Assembly: GCA_900753975.1 (NCBI GenBank)
Contig: CAAEBC010000013.1
Location: forward strand, 14,309 to 78,308
Direction of reading: 5' to 3'
Source: Clostridia bacterium
Lineage (GTDB): Bacteria; Bacillota; Clostridia; TANB77; UBA1234
DNA length: 64,000 nucleotides
Below the pieces are notes generated by a model. The model did no database searches. It was not told the origin of the DNA and saw only the letters and a list, made by a program, of their open reading frames with translations. A program made the translations under genes and the position numbers. Below, one piece after another: positions 34,276 through 43,101 of the stretch (the stretch's first letter is position 1; each line of letters begins with the position of its first letter).

Positions 34276-37200
34276 TTGAAAAAGGCATTTAAAGTAATTA
34301 CATTATTGATGCTTGTTATTTTAGTAGTAACAGCTTTTGCAATGCCAGCTAGTGCGAAACAAGTTTTTACAGATTTATCGCCAGAGCATTGGTGTTATGC
34401 TAAAATAATGGATTTTGAAAAGAAAGGTTATGTATGTGGATATTCCGATAACACATTCAGAGCAGATAGAACAATCACGAGAGCTGAGTATGTAAAAATA
34501 GTAAATAACTTTTTTGGATACAAGCCAAGTGAAAAAACAACATCTGCTTTTAAAGATGTAAACAGTGGAGACTGGTTTATGCCATACGTAAACGAAGCTG
34601 TAGATAGAGGTTATATCGAAGGATTTGAAGATGGTACATTTAGGCCACAAGATCCTATCAGAAGACAAGAAGCTACAGTAATCTTAGCAAGAATATTAAA
34701 GATAGACAAAGAAGTTTATCCAGCTGACCACAAAGACGGTTTAGCACAATATTCTGATAGTGATGAGGTTCAAGAGTGGGCTAGAGTTGCTATTCATAGT
34801 TATTCTGTTTATAACTTTATAAATGGTTATGAAGATGGAACACTTAGAATCTTAAGAAATGTAACAAGAGCAGAAACAGTTGAACTTTTACACATTTTAG
34901 AGCAAAAAGTAGTCATAGATAGAAAACCAGGTGGTGGGGGAACAAAAACTCCTACTTTAAAACCAGATATAGATGTTTTAGTAAGAAATTTAATTGAAGT
35001 TCCAGTTGAAAATGAAATTGCTATAAAAGAAGAATACACACCTGCTATTTATACAAAATCAAACTGGATAAATAAAAAGAATTCTAATTTTGAAAAAGAA
35101 ACTGCTAGAAATGGTGCTTTTGTAAATATTACATCTCAAACAACAGGTTCTACAATTCATGATACAGTTGATGTAATATCTAGAAAAGAAGAATATAAAA
35201 CAACAAAACGTGATGAATACGATAATAAATTTTTCTTAACTGATGGCGTATATACAGTTACAGCTAAAGCTACTAAATCTGGAAGAAAAGATAGTAGTAC
35301 TGCTGAAAGAGAAGTTAAAATTGATACAGTTGCTCCTATTGCTTATGGTGTAGCTACTACAAAGAGTGGAGAAATTAGTCATGAGCAATCAATTACAGTA
35401 TCAGTAAAAGATCTAAATTTATATAAAACAAATGAAATAAGTGGATTAGACAAAGTTGCATATGCTTGGTTTAATGCAGATACAGAAGAAAGAGTTACTT
35501 CTTGGGTAGCTTTATCTTTAGTAAATGGACAAGCCAAAGTAGATGCGCCAGTAGCGTATGGTAGCTATAAATTAGGAATTTCTGCTATCGACGTAGCTGA
35601 AAATACTTTTGGAACAAAAACAGAATTCAATGTTAAAGCAGAAGATATTAGTGGCGATGTACCAACAAATCCGAGTGGAGATGTTGATTATGACTTTGTT
35701 AAAGAAATAGAAAGTGGAGAAGAAACTCCAAGTGGTGATGACATAGTAGTTATTGTAGGAAATAATCCTCCAACTATCGAAGACTTAATATTATACACAA
35801 GCGTTAATGAACTTGTAAGTGGAGAATTAATTGGTAAAGATATCGATAGTGGTGATGTATTAAGTTACGAACTAAAAGATGAACCTAATTATGGAACAGC
35901 AAATGTAACTGGTAATGAAACAACTTACGTATCTGATAAAACTGGTACTTACACTTATACAGTAAGAGTAAAAGATAATAATAGTGGAGAAGCTATTGGT
36001 AATGTTACCGTTTATGTTTATGATGCCGAAGTAGAAATACCAGAAAATCCAAGTGGAGATGAAATTAAATATCCAGATTTATCTGGTGACAAATTGATTA
36101 TTTTCACTGGCGAAGAAAAAGATATGACTGTGACAGTCGCACCAAGTGGAGAGCCTATTAAAGATATAAAATATAATTGGAGTTTTAAAGCAAACGAAGA
36201 AAAAGCCAAAATTTCTTCAGGAGCAGATGAAGAAAAAGTAACTGTGAAAGGTTTAATTCCTGGAGAAACAAAAATAACTGTAAAAGTTAAAGTAAATATA
36301 GAAAAATCAAATGGCGAAACTGAAACAGTTGAAATAAAAAAAGAAATAACTGTAGTAGTATTAAGCAGAATTACAATTCAAATACCAAGTGATAGCAAAA
36401 CTTATGATGGAACACCGTTAAAAGCTAAAAATTTTGAAGTTGTAAGTGGAAGTAAAGCACTTATTGAAGGTGTAATGGCTAGCGGAGACCAAATAACAGT
36501 TGGAGTATCTGGAGAAAGAATTGATGTTGGTTCTAGTGATGCAGTACTAGAAAGTTATACAATTTTAAATAGAAATAGCGAAGATGTTGCAAAATATTAC
36601 GTACCAACTTTTAAAGACGGTACATTAACAATAATTGCAAAAGCAGATGAAATTGTAATAAAAGCTATTAGTGATTCAAAAAAATATGATGGAACAGTTT
36701 TAAAAAATAGTGGATACACATATACAAGTGGTGTATTAGTATCTGGAGATATTTTAGAAGCAGTTGTTAGTGGAGAGCAACTAAATGCTGGTTCTGGTGA
36801 CAATAAAGTAATTAGCTACAAGGTTACTAGAAACGGCGTAGATGTTACTGATAATTATACTTTTGGTGAATGTGTAGATGGAGTGCTTGAGGTTACAAAG
36901 AGAAAAGTAACATTAACAAGTGCATCAGCTAGCAAAGTATACGATGGAAGAGAATTAACAAGTGGAGATGTTACCGTAACAGGTGACGGATTTGTGTCTG
37001 GCGAAGGTGCAACGTATGATGTAACAGGAACTATAACAAACGTAGGCGAGGCAAAAAATGAATTTACTTATACATTGAAAGATAATACTTCTGGAGATAA
37101 CTATGAAATTACAACTAATACTGGAATTTTGAAAGTAACTCCAGTTACAGAAGAAGTTGTTATCAAAGTAAAAGGTAATAGTGCTAGTGGAGATAAATAT

Positions 37201-40161
37201 GATGGAAATGAAAAGAAAGTAACTGGATACGAAGTAGTTTCTATTACTAATGACAACGGACTATATAGCTCCGATGATGTAAGTTACAGTGGAGAGGCGA
37301 TTGCTAAAGGCACAAATGCAGGAACGTACAAAATGGGATTAAGCAGAGATAAATTCATAAATACTAATGAAAATTTTGCTAACGTAATATTTGTATTAGA
37401 AGAAGACGGCAAGCTTGAAATCGCAAAAAGAGAAGTAACATTAACAAGTGCAACAGATAGTAAGGTATATGACGGAACAGCATTAACTAACAAAAAGGTT
37501 TTGGCGAGTGGAGATGGATTTGTAAAAGGTGAAGGTGCAACGTATGATGTAACAGGAACTATAACAAACGTAGGCGAGACAAAAAATGAATTTTCTTATA
37601 CATTAAAAAATAATACTTTTGAAAGTAACTATGACATTACTAAAGAAGAAGGAACACTTGAAATAACACCGGTTACAACAGAAGTTATAGTGACAATTAC
37701 TGGTAAAAATGCAGAATACAAATACGATGGTCAAGAAAAAACAGTAAGTGGATACGATGTTTTAATAAGTGATTCATTATATAAGAAAAATGATTTTGAA
37801 TTTACAGGAACAGCGGAAGTTACTGCTAAAAAGGCATCTGACAAAAATTACAATATGAATTTATCAGAGGCAGACTTTGAAAATAAAAATAACAACTTTA
37901 CTAATGTAATATTTAAAGTTACAGATGGATATTTAAAGATTAATAAGAGAAATGTAACATTAACAAGTGCATCAGCTAGTAAAGTATACGATGGAAGAGA
38001 ATTAACAAGTGGAGATGTTACCGTAACAGGTGACGACTTTGCAAGTGGTGAAGGTGCAACGTATGATGTAACAGGAACTATAACAAATGTAGGAAGTGTG
38101 GAAAATAGTTTTACTTATACACTAAATGAGGGTACTTTAGCAGATAACTATAATATTACAAAAGTAGAGGGAACACTTAAAATTACAGAAAAGATTCCAA
38201 GTGTGACTATATCAGTAACACCGGATTATCCAAATAACGGAAAAGAAGCAGAGCCGGGCGATACTATTTCTTACGATGCAGAAATAAAAAATAATGAATC
38301 ATATAATATAAATGTAAAAATTGATATTGATTCAGATTCTGATTTTGCAGAAACAATTGATACAATAACAGTATATGATAAAGATGGAAATAAAATTGAA
38401 GAAGTTACAAGTATAGATGAAACAATAACAATTCTAGCTGGCGGTACGGTAAAAGTAACGTATAAATCAGAAGTTTCAAGTACACATCCTATAAACACTG
38501 ATTTTAATTCTACAGTAAAAGTTTCTACAGAAACAGGTAAGAAAATTAGTAGTATAACAGTAAACAATGATATAGAAAAATCTGTTGGAGTATTTGATGC
38601 AACACATAAAGATAAAAATGTTATTTTAATATTGGATTTGTCTGGTAGTATGGATGATAAGACAAAAGATGGCAAAACAACAAAGATAAAAGCCTTACGT
38701 ACAGCTACGCAACAATTTGTAGATAAGTTATATAACAGTTCAAAAGAAACAAATACAAAAGTTACTTTAAATGTAATAGGAATTGGAGAGGCACATGATG
38801 TTTATTATGGTGTGTGGCCTTTGGGATATTCTTATGATTCACCAAGCAAGAGAAATAATAAAGATAAACCAATTCTTTTTGATTCAAGATATGGTGACAC
38901 TGATGCATATTTGATAGATAGCTACATCAATACAAATCAAAATACTTGGATAGCTAGCGATTTTATAGAAAATAGATTGAATGCAGATGGTGGTACTAAT
39001 ATAGTAGGTGCTCTAAAGTTAGCAAATGGAATTATGGACGGAACATATACTTCTAAAAATGGTATTAGCAATTTCATTACAAATGCAGATAATTATGTAG
39101 TTATTTTAACTGATGGAGCTAATGGACTAAAATACGATAATTGGGGAAATATTGAAAATAAGCCAATATCTAAAGATAAAGACGGTTTAAAATATTCTAA
39201 GTCATTAAGAGAATCAGGTGCTGGAATATATGCTGTGTATTTTGAAGGAAATAACGCAGATGAAAATGACATCGGTAAAGCAGATTTAAATACTATACTA
39301 AATAATGAATATCCACTATATGGAGCTAGCAGCGCAGATTCATTAAATATGGCTTTTGATTCTATTGCAAGTAGTATTAGTAAAACTCAAAGTAAAGGCG
39401 GAGAGATTACAGCTACATTACCTAGTGGTGATAAATCTTTCCTAATAATAGTTACTTGTAAAGAAAATAATGAAGAAAAAACATTGATTACAGTAAATGA
39501 AATATCGGATTTAGAAAAGTATGGCATGGAAATCAGGGGCAATAAACTTATATGGAATATATCTGGAACAAAATATTCTGCATGTGAGGACTTAAAATTA
39601 AAAGTAACTTTAGATAATACTGCAACAGATGGAAAGTCAACAGAGGGTGCATCAAAATTGCTTTCAATTGAGAGTGAAGAAACAACAGTGATTGCACCAG
39701 TAGTAGACGAAAAGGAAGACATTACTTCTGGCGATGTAGGTACATCTAAAGAAAATAAAACAACAGTTTCTGGTGATACTGAAATCCCAAATAATGATGA
39801 AGCAAAATCTTCTGAAACAGTATCTGGTGAAGACAAGGTTTTAGATAACAAAGACGTTGAACTTGATAATAACAAAAATGAGCAACAAAATGAAGAGAAA
39901 AACCAAGAAGAAAACGTTGATGGTAAAGAAGAAAACAAAGAAGTCGATAACGAAAACCAAGTTAATGAAGTTGAAGGCAAGCAAAATGAAAAAGTAGACA
40001 ACCAAAAAGAAGAAAAAGAAGAAAGTGAAAAAGAAACTAAAGAAGAGCCAAAACTTGAAGAAGATAATAACGAAGAGAAAAAAGAGCCAATGATTCTTGA
40101 AGAAAAACGAGATGATGATGACTCAAACGACACTAGCGATAGTGACAAAAAAATTGAATAA
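34276..40161 (+). CDS. Giant SLH / YDG-repeat / von Willebrand A surface adhesin
   Basis: A 1961-residue exported protein. TTG start 9 nt after GGGAG; signal peptide KKAFKVITLLMLVILVVT ending ASA. Three SLH repeats at about 20-205 (FTDLSPEHWCYAKIMDFEKK; GYIEGFEDGTFRPQDPIRRQ; INGYEDGTLRILRNVTRAE) anchor it to the wall. Then Ig-like and cadherin-like modules (about 260-700), four or five YDG/MBG-type repeats (about 710-1310), and a von Willebrand A domain (about 1450-1720) with MIDAS motif DLSGSMDD. The acidic, Glu/Asn/Lys-rich tail has no LPXTG motif. More than 25 SGE/SGD tripeptides are spread along it. Likely a surface adhesin; ligand unknown. Confidence 0.88.
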   Translation: MKKAFKVITLLMLVILVVTAFAMPASAKQVFTDLSPEHWCYAKIMDFEKKGYVCGYSDNTFRADRTITRAEYVKIVNNFFGYKPSEKTTSAFKDVNSGDWFMPYVNEAVDRGYIEGFEDGTFRPQDPIRRQEATVILARILKIDKEVYPADHKDGLAQYSDSDEVQEWARVAIHSYSVYNFINGYEDGTLRILRNVTRAETVELLHILEQKVVIDRKPGGGGTKTPTLKPDIDVLVRNLIEVPVENEIAIKEEYTPAIYTKSNWINKKNSNFEKETARNGAFVNITSQTTGSTIHDTVDVISRKEEYKTTKRDEYDNKFFLTDGVYTVTAKATKSGRKDSSTAEREVKIDTVAPIAYGVATTKSGEISHEQSITVSVKDLNLYKTNEISGLDKVAYAWFNADTEERVTSWVALSLVNGQAKVDAPVAYGSYKLGISAIDVAENTFGTKTEFNVKAEDISGDVPTNPSGDVDYDFVKEIESGEETPSGDDIVVIVGNNPPTIEDLILYTSVNELVSGELIGKDIDSGDVLSYELKDEPNYGTANVTGNETTYVSDKTGTYTYTVRVKDNNSGEAIGNVTVYVYDAEVEIPENPSGDEIKYPDLSGDKLIIFTGEEKDMTVTVAPSGEPIKDIKYNWSFKANEEKAKISSGADEEKVTVKGLIPGETKITVKVKVNIEKSNGETETVEIKKEITVVVLSRITIQIPSDSKTYDGTPLKAKNFEVVSGSKALIEGVMASGDQITVGVSGERIDVGSSDAVLESYTILNRNSEDVAKYYVPTFKDGTLTIIAKADEIVIKAISDSKKYDGTVLKNSGYTYTSGVLVSGDILEAVVSGEQLNAGSGDNKVISYKVTRNGVDVTDNYTFGECVDGVLEVTKRKVTLTSASASKVYDGRELTSGDVTVTGDGFVSGEGATYDVTGTITNVGEAKNEFTYTLKDNTSGDNYEITTNTGILKVTPVTEEVVIKVKGNSASGDKYDGNEKKVTGYEVVSITNDNGLYSSDDVSYSGEAIAKGTNAGTYKMGLSRDKFINTNENFANVIFVLEEDGKLEIAKREVTLTSATDSKVYDGTALTNKKVLASGDGFVKGEGATYDVTGTITNVGETKNEFSYTLKNNTFESNYDITKEEGTLEITPVTTEVIVTITGKNAEYKYDGQEKTVSGYDVLISDSLYKKNDFEFTGTAEVTAKKASDKNYNMNLSEADFENKNNNFTNVIFKVTDGYLKINKRNVTLTSASASKVYDGRELTSGDVTVTGDDFASGEGATYDVTGTITNVGSVENSFTYTLNEGTLADNYNITKVEGTLKITEKIPSVTISVTPDYPNNGKEAEPGDTISYDAEIKNNESYNINVKIDIDSDSDFAETIDTITVYDKDGNKIEEVTSIDETITILAGGTVKVTYKSEVSSTHPINTDFNSTVKVSTETGKKISSITVNNDIEKSVGVFDATHKDKNVILILDLSGSMDDKTKDGKTTKIKALRTATQQFVDKLYNSSKETNTKVTLNVIGIGEAHDVYYGVWPLGYSYDSPSKRNNKDKPILFDSRYGDTDAYLIDSYINTNQNTWIASDFIENRLNADGGTNIVGALKLANGIMDGTYTSKNGISNFITNADNYVVILTDGANGLKYDNWGNIENKPISKDKDGLKYSKSLRESGAGIYAVYFEGNNADENDIGKADLNTILNNEYPLYGASSADSLNMAFDSIASSISKTQSKGGEITATLPSGDKSFLIIVTCKENNEEKTLITVNEISDLEKYGMEIRGNKLIWNISGTKYSACEDLKLKVTLDNTATDGKSTEGASKLLSIESEETTVIAPVVDEKEDITSGDVGTSKENKTTVSGDTEIPNNDEAKSSETVSGEDKVLDNKDVELDNNKNEQQNEEKNQEENVDGKEENKEVDNENQVNEVEGKQNEKVDNQKEEKEESEKETKEEPKLEEDNNEEKKEPMILEEKRDDDDSNDTSDSDKKIE
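36898..38130 (+). repeat. Intragenic tandem repeats encoding YDG modules
   Basis: Three near-identical DNA blocks begin at about 36900, 37432 and 37950 (each encoding VTLTSAxxSKVYDG ... GEGATYDVTGTITNVG). Conservation at DNA level suggests recent duplication and a capacity for recombination that changes protein length. Confidence 0.85.
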
Positions 40162-40173
40162 TTATCGATATTT

Positions 40174-40256
40174 AAAAGATATCTAAATGAGGTGCACTTC
40201 AAATGTTAGAAAAAATTTAACGTTTGGAGTGTACTTTATTTTTAGGTATCTTTTTT
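40174..40256 (+). terminator. Long terminator hairpin after the giant gene
   Basis: AAAGATATCTAAA pairs with TTTAGGTATCTTT at the base, with inner pairing GAGGTGCACTTC... to ...GGAGTGTACTTT, then TTTTT. Confidence 0.7.
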
Positions 40257-40338
40257 AGGTTATTTGGAAGAAATGTATTTTTATTTTGATAATGTCTGAT
40301 ATAATGTATGTATAAAAACAAAAGAGGAGGATGTAAAA

Positions 40339-42282
40339 TTGAAAAAGACAGTTGTACTTTGGGTCATAATTGTTATTTTACTTTTATCGAATGCATTTTT
40401 TGTGTACGAGTATTTTAAAAAAGATAATTCGGTGCCTAACTATCCAAATAGTGAGTCATCTGGAGAAAACAAGAACAACGATAACGAAAAAACTTCAGGA
40501 GATATATTTTCAACTGTAGTAAAAAATTCTGGTGAATCAATTATAAACGAAGAGCCAACTTTAGATAACAAAGATAAAAACAAAGAGGTAACGGCAAAAT
40601 ACGATGTTATAGTATTTGATGCAGAGCCAGAGGGAATTTGTGCTGCAATTTCTGCTGCAAGAAATAATAAAAAAGTTTTATTAGTAGAAAAAAGAGATGG
40701 TCCTGGTGGTCTTATGACTTATGCCATGCTAAATACAATCGACATGAATACAGATCCGAATGGAACACTTTTGAGCCAAGGTATTTTTGAAGAGTTTTAT
40801 AAAAAAGTTGGCAACAAGGTTTCTTTTGATGTAAAGACTGCTAAAAAAGCATTTGAAGAAATGCTTGATGCGGAAGAAAATATTACAACAATATACGACG
40901 TAGAAGATATACGTATAGGTTCAGACGGTTCAAAGATTGAATATGCTATTATTGATGAAGAAAAATATGTTGCAGATATGTACATAGATTGCACACAGGA
41001 TGCAGATATAACAGTAGCTGCAGGTGGCAAGTATGTAAAAGGTTGGGAAGATATTAACGAAGAAAATCGTTCTATGTCAGCTACTTTAGTAATTGCTATG
41101 GATAATGTTGATTGGAATAAATGTTGTGAATCAATCAAAAAAGCAAATCTGCCTAACACAGGCTATACATCAGATAGTATCTGGGCATTTGGAAACATTA
41201 CTCAAAAGTATGTTCCAAAACAATCTCACATGAGATTAAAAGCTTTAAATATAGGACTTCAAAATGATGGGACTGTTTTAATAAATTCTCTTCAAGTAAT
41301 AAACGCAGACATGCTAGATAGTAAAGCAAAAGAAAAAGCTTATGAAAAATGTGTTAAAGAAGCAGAATATGTTGCTAAATTTATAAAAGAAAATGTACCA
41401 GGTTTTGAAAAGGCTACACTTTCAGGAGTTGCACCAGAGCTATATGTAAGAGAAACGAGACACATAGTTGGTGAGTATAAACTAACTGTAAAAGATATTT
41501 TAGAATCTAAATATTCATATAATGCTATAGGAATGGCAGCATATCCAATAGATGTTCAAACTACAAGCATATATGACTGGGGATATATTATCGGAAATCC
41601 AAAGCAATATTATTTACCAATGGGAATAGTTATTCCAAAAGGTTACACCAATCTTATGACTGTAGGACGTTCTGGTTCTTACACATCAATTGCAGCTGGT
41701 TCTGCTAGAGTCATTCCAACAGGTATGACACTCGCTCAATCTGCTGGCGTTATGGCAGCTGTTTGCATAGACCATAAAATGAACTTGCAAGAATTACTTG
41801 CAGATTATAATGTTAAAAGAGAAATAACAACAAGACTTACAAATCAAGGAATGTATTTGAAAAAGAACTCTATGCCAGCAGTTGATACAAATGGTAGGTA
41901 TTATGATTTTATGATAGAAATGTGTGAATTAGGACTTTTAAGTTTGGGATATAATAATGAATTTAATCCAAATGAGTTGGTTTCAGAAAGAGAATTTATA
42001 TCTCTTACAAAAACTTATTTAAAGAGAAACTTCTTAAAAGAAGAACTTTGGAATACAGACCACATAAATTTACTAGATGCTAGCGAAGAAGCTGTATCTG
42101 CAAATAGAGCAAAGGAAATTATGTATGATATAACTACATACAATATTAAAGACGAAGCTGTGAGAGAAAAAATCGAAGATTACATAGAAAAAGTTGCACC
42201 AGAGGGAAATGAAAAGATGACGTTAGTAAGAGTATATGAAATACTTAGATATCTGAAGGATTTTTTAGTAAAAAATATTTAA
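40339..42282 (+). CDS. Membrane-anchored FAD-dependent oxidoreductase with an SLH-like C-terminus
   Basis: A 647-residue protein, TTG start after GAGGAGG. N-terminal membrane helix (VVLWVIIVILLLSNAFFVYE), then an SGE/SGD-bearing linker (ESSGENKNN, KTSGDIF, KNSGES). The FAD_oxidored-type domain starts YDVIVFDAEPEGICAAISAA (a variant of the usual GxGxxG) with VLLVEKRDGPGGLMTYAM, and ends in IPTGMTLAQSAGVMAAVCI. The last 130 residues include FMIEMCELGLLSLGYNNEFN then SEREFISLTKTYL, resembling a degenerate SLH repeat. An extracytoplasmic redox enzyme held at the wall is inferred; substrate unknown. Confidence 0.8.
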   Translation: MKKTVVLWVIIVILLLSNAFFVYEYFKKDNSVPNYPNSESSGENKNNDNEKTSGDIFSTVVKNSGESIINEEPTLDNKDKNKEVTAKYDVIVFDAEPEGICAAISAARNNKKVLLVEKRDGPGGLMTYAMLNTIDMNTDPNGTLLSQGIFEEFYKKVGNKVSFDVKTAKKAFEEMLDAEENITTIYDVEDIRIGSDGSKIEYAIIDEEKYVADMYIDCTQDADITVAAGGKYVKGWEDINEENRSMSATLVIAMDNVDWNKCCESIKKANLPNTGYTSDSIWAFGNITQKYVPKQSHMRLKALNIGLQNDGTVLINSLQVINADMLDSKAKEKAYEKCVKEAEYVAKFIKENVPGFEKATLSGVAPELYVRETRHIVGEYKLTVKDILESKYSYNAIGMAAYPIDVQTTSIYDWGYIIGNPKQYYLPMGIVIPKGYTNLMTVGRSGSYTSIAAGSARVIPTGMTLAQSAGVMAAVCIDHKMNLQELLADYNVKREITTRLTNQGMYLKKNSMPAVDTNGRYYDFMIEMCELGLLSLGYNNEFNPNELVSEREFISLTKTYLKRNFLKEELWNTDHINLLDASEEAVSANRAKEIMYDITTYNIKDEAVREKIEDYIEKVAPEGNEKMTLVRVYEILRYLKDFLVKNI

Positions 42283-42289
42283 ATTAATG

Positions 42290-42318
42290 TTTACATAAGT
42301 TACAAAATCTGGTATAAT
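42290..42318 (+). promoter_or_regulatory. Promoter of the SSB-like gene
   Basis: TTTACA, a 17-nt spacer, then TATAAT, 40 nt before the start codon. Confidence 0.7.
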
Positions 42319-42358
42319 TATAGAGGGTTACTAAATTATTACGTAAGGAGTGTTTTGA

Positions 42359-43003
42359 ATGATTGAAAACACCAATAGGGAAGTTTTAATTCCAGAGACA
42401 GACGAAGTGTTCTTGGTTGGAGAGTTTATTTATTCCTGTGAAGAAAGTCATAGGAATAACGGAACAATTTTTTATAGGACCGTTTTGAGGACAATGCGGA
42501 ATAGTGGAGAATTTGATTATGTTCCAATAGTCCTAGAAGAAAAGGACAAACTGGTTGCTATGCAAGGTGACACGGTACGTTTGAGGGGCTTAGTGCTTAC
42601 ACACTATAAGCCTGGAAAATACAAGAATGTTCTCATGTATGTCATGGTGAGGGAGATTGAAAAGGTCCCCTCTAATACACCACATGAGAATGTGGTGTAT
42701 CTGGCAGGCGATATGAGTCATTATGTCGAGCCAGATTTAAGAATGACGCCTCTTGGACGACAAATTTGCGACTTTGTTGTCCAAAGAAAGCATCGCACAC
42801 GGGATTATACCTATAACATCTCGTGTGTGGGTTGGGGCAGAACCGCAAAGCTGATTTCCTGCATCGGAAAAGGTAGGAAAATAGCTATCAAAGGTAGGTT
42901 CCAGTCAAGGGTCTATTGGAAAGAAAATGGGGATGAATTGAACAAAATCCCCATTAGAACGCATGAGATTTCGGTAACAAAGCTCTTGAGTATTAGAATC
43001 TAA
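42359..43003 (+). CDS. SSB-like tandem OB-fold protein of atypical composition
   Basis: A 214-residue protein without membrane segments. The second half (about 115-214) has the pattern of single-strand DNA-binding proteins: RMTPLGRQICDFVVQRKHRT, then ISCVGWGRTAKLISCIGKGR and KIAIKGRFQSRVYW. The first half looks like a second OB fold (YVPIVLEEKDKLVAMQGDTV). Base composition is visibly more GC-rich than its neighbours, with codons otherwise rare here (GTC, ACC, CCC, CTG). It is the only intact gene in the window with in-frame CGG codons (42497-42499 and 42800-42802). Horizontal acquisition is likely. It has its own promoter and a strong terminator. Confidence 0.7.
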   Translation: MIENTNREVLIPETDEVFLVGEFIYSCEESHRNNGTIFYRTVLRTMRNSGEFDYVPIVLEEKDKLVAMQGDTVRLRGLVLTHYKPGKYKNVLMYVMVREIEKVPSNTPHENVVYLAGDMSHYVEPDLRMTPLGRQICDFVVQRKHRTRDYTYNISCVGWGRTAKLISCIGKGRKIAIKGRFQSRVYWKENGDELNKIPIRTHEISVTKLLSIRI

Positions 43004-43010
43004 ACTTCCC

Positions 43011-43043
43011 AAAAATCGCCGACATTTTGTCGGCGATTTTTTT
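43011..43043 (+). terminator. Strong intrinsic terminator
   Basis: A 14-bp perfect stem AAAAATCGCCGACA / TGTCGGCGATTTTT with a TTT loop, followed by further T. Confidence 0.92.
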
Positions 43044-43101
43044 GTTGCTTTTTGATATGTTAAGGTATATAATACTCGTATCTGTAAAGAGGAGGAAAAC
43101 T

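Noticed and set aside
39387..40202. 271-codon open frame on the minus strand opposite the giant gene
   Set aside because: Its Ser/Phe-rich translation mirrors the acidic low-complexity tail on the plus strand, and it has no ribosome-binding site.
42359..43003. Prophage or plasmid island around the SSB-like gene
   Set aside because: The atypical composition is limited to one gene, with native genes on both sides and no integrase, repeats or att-like duplication at its edges.
43004..43101. T-box leader before alaS
   Set aside because: Only 58 nt separate the preceding terminator from the start codon, and no T-box motif (TGGNACC-type) is present.
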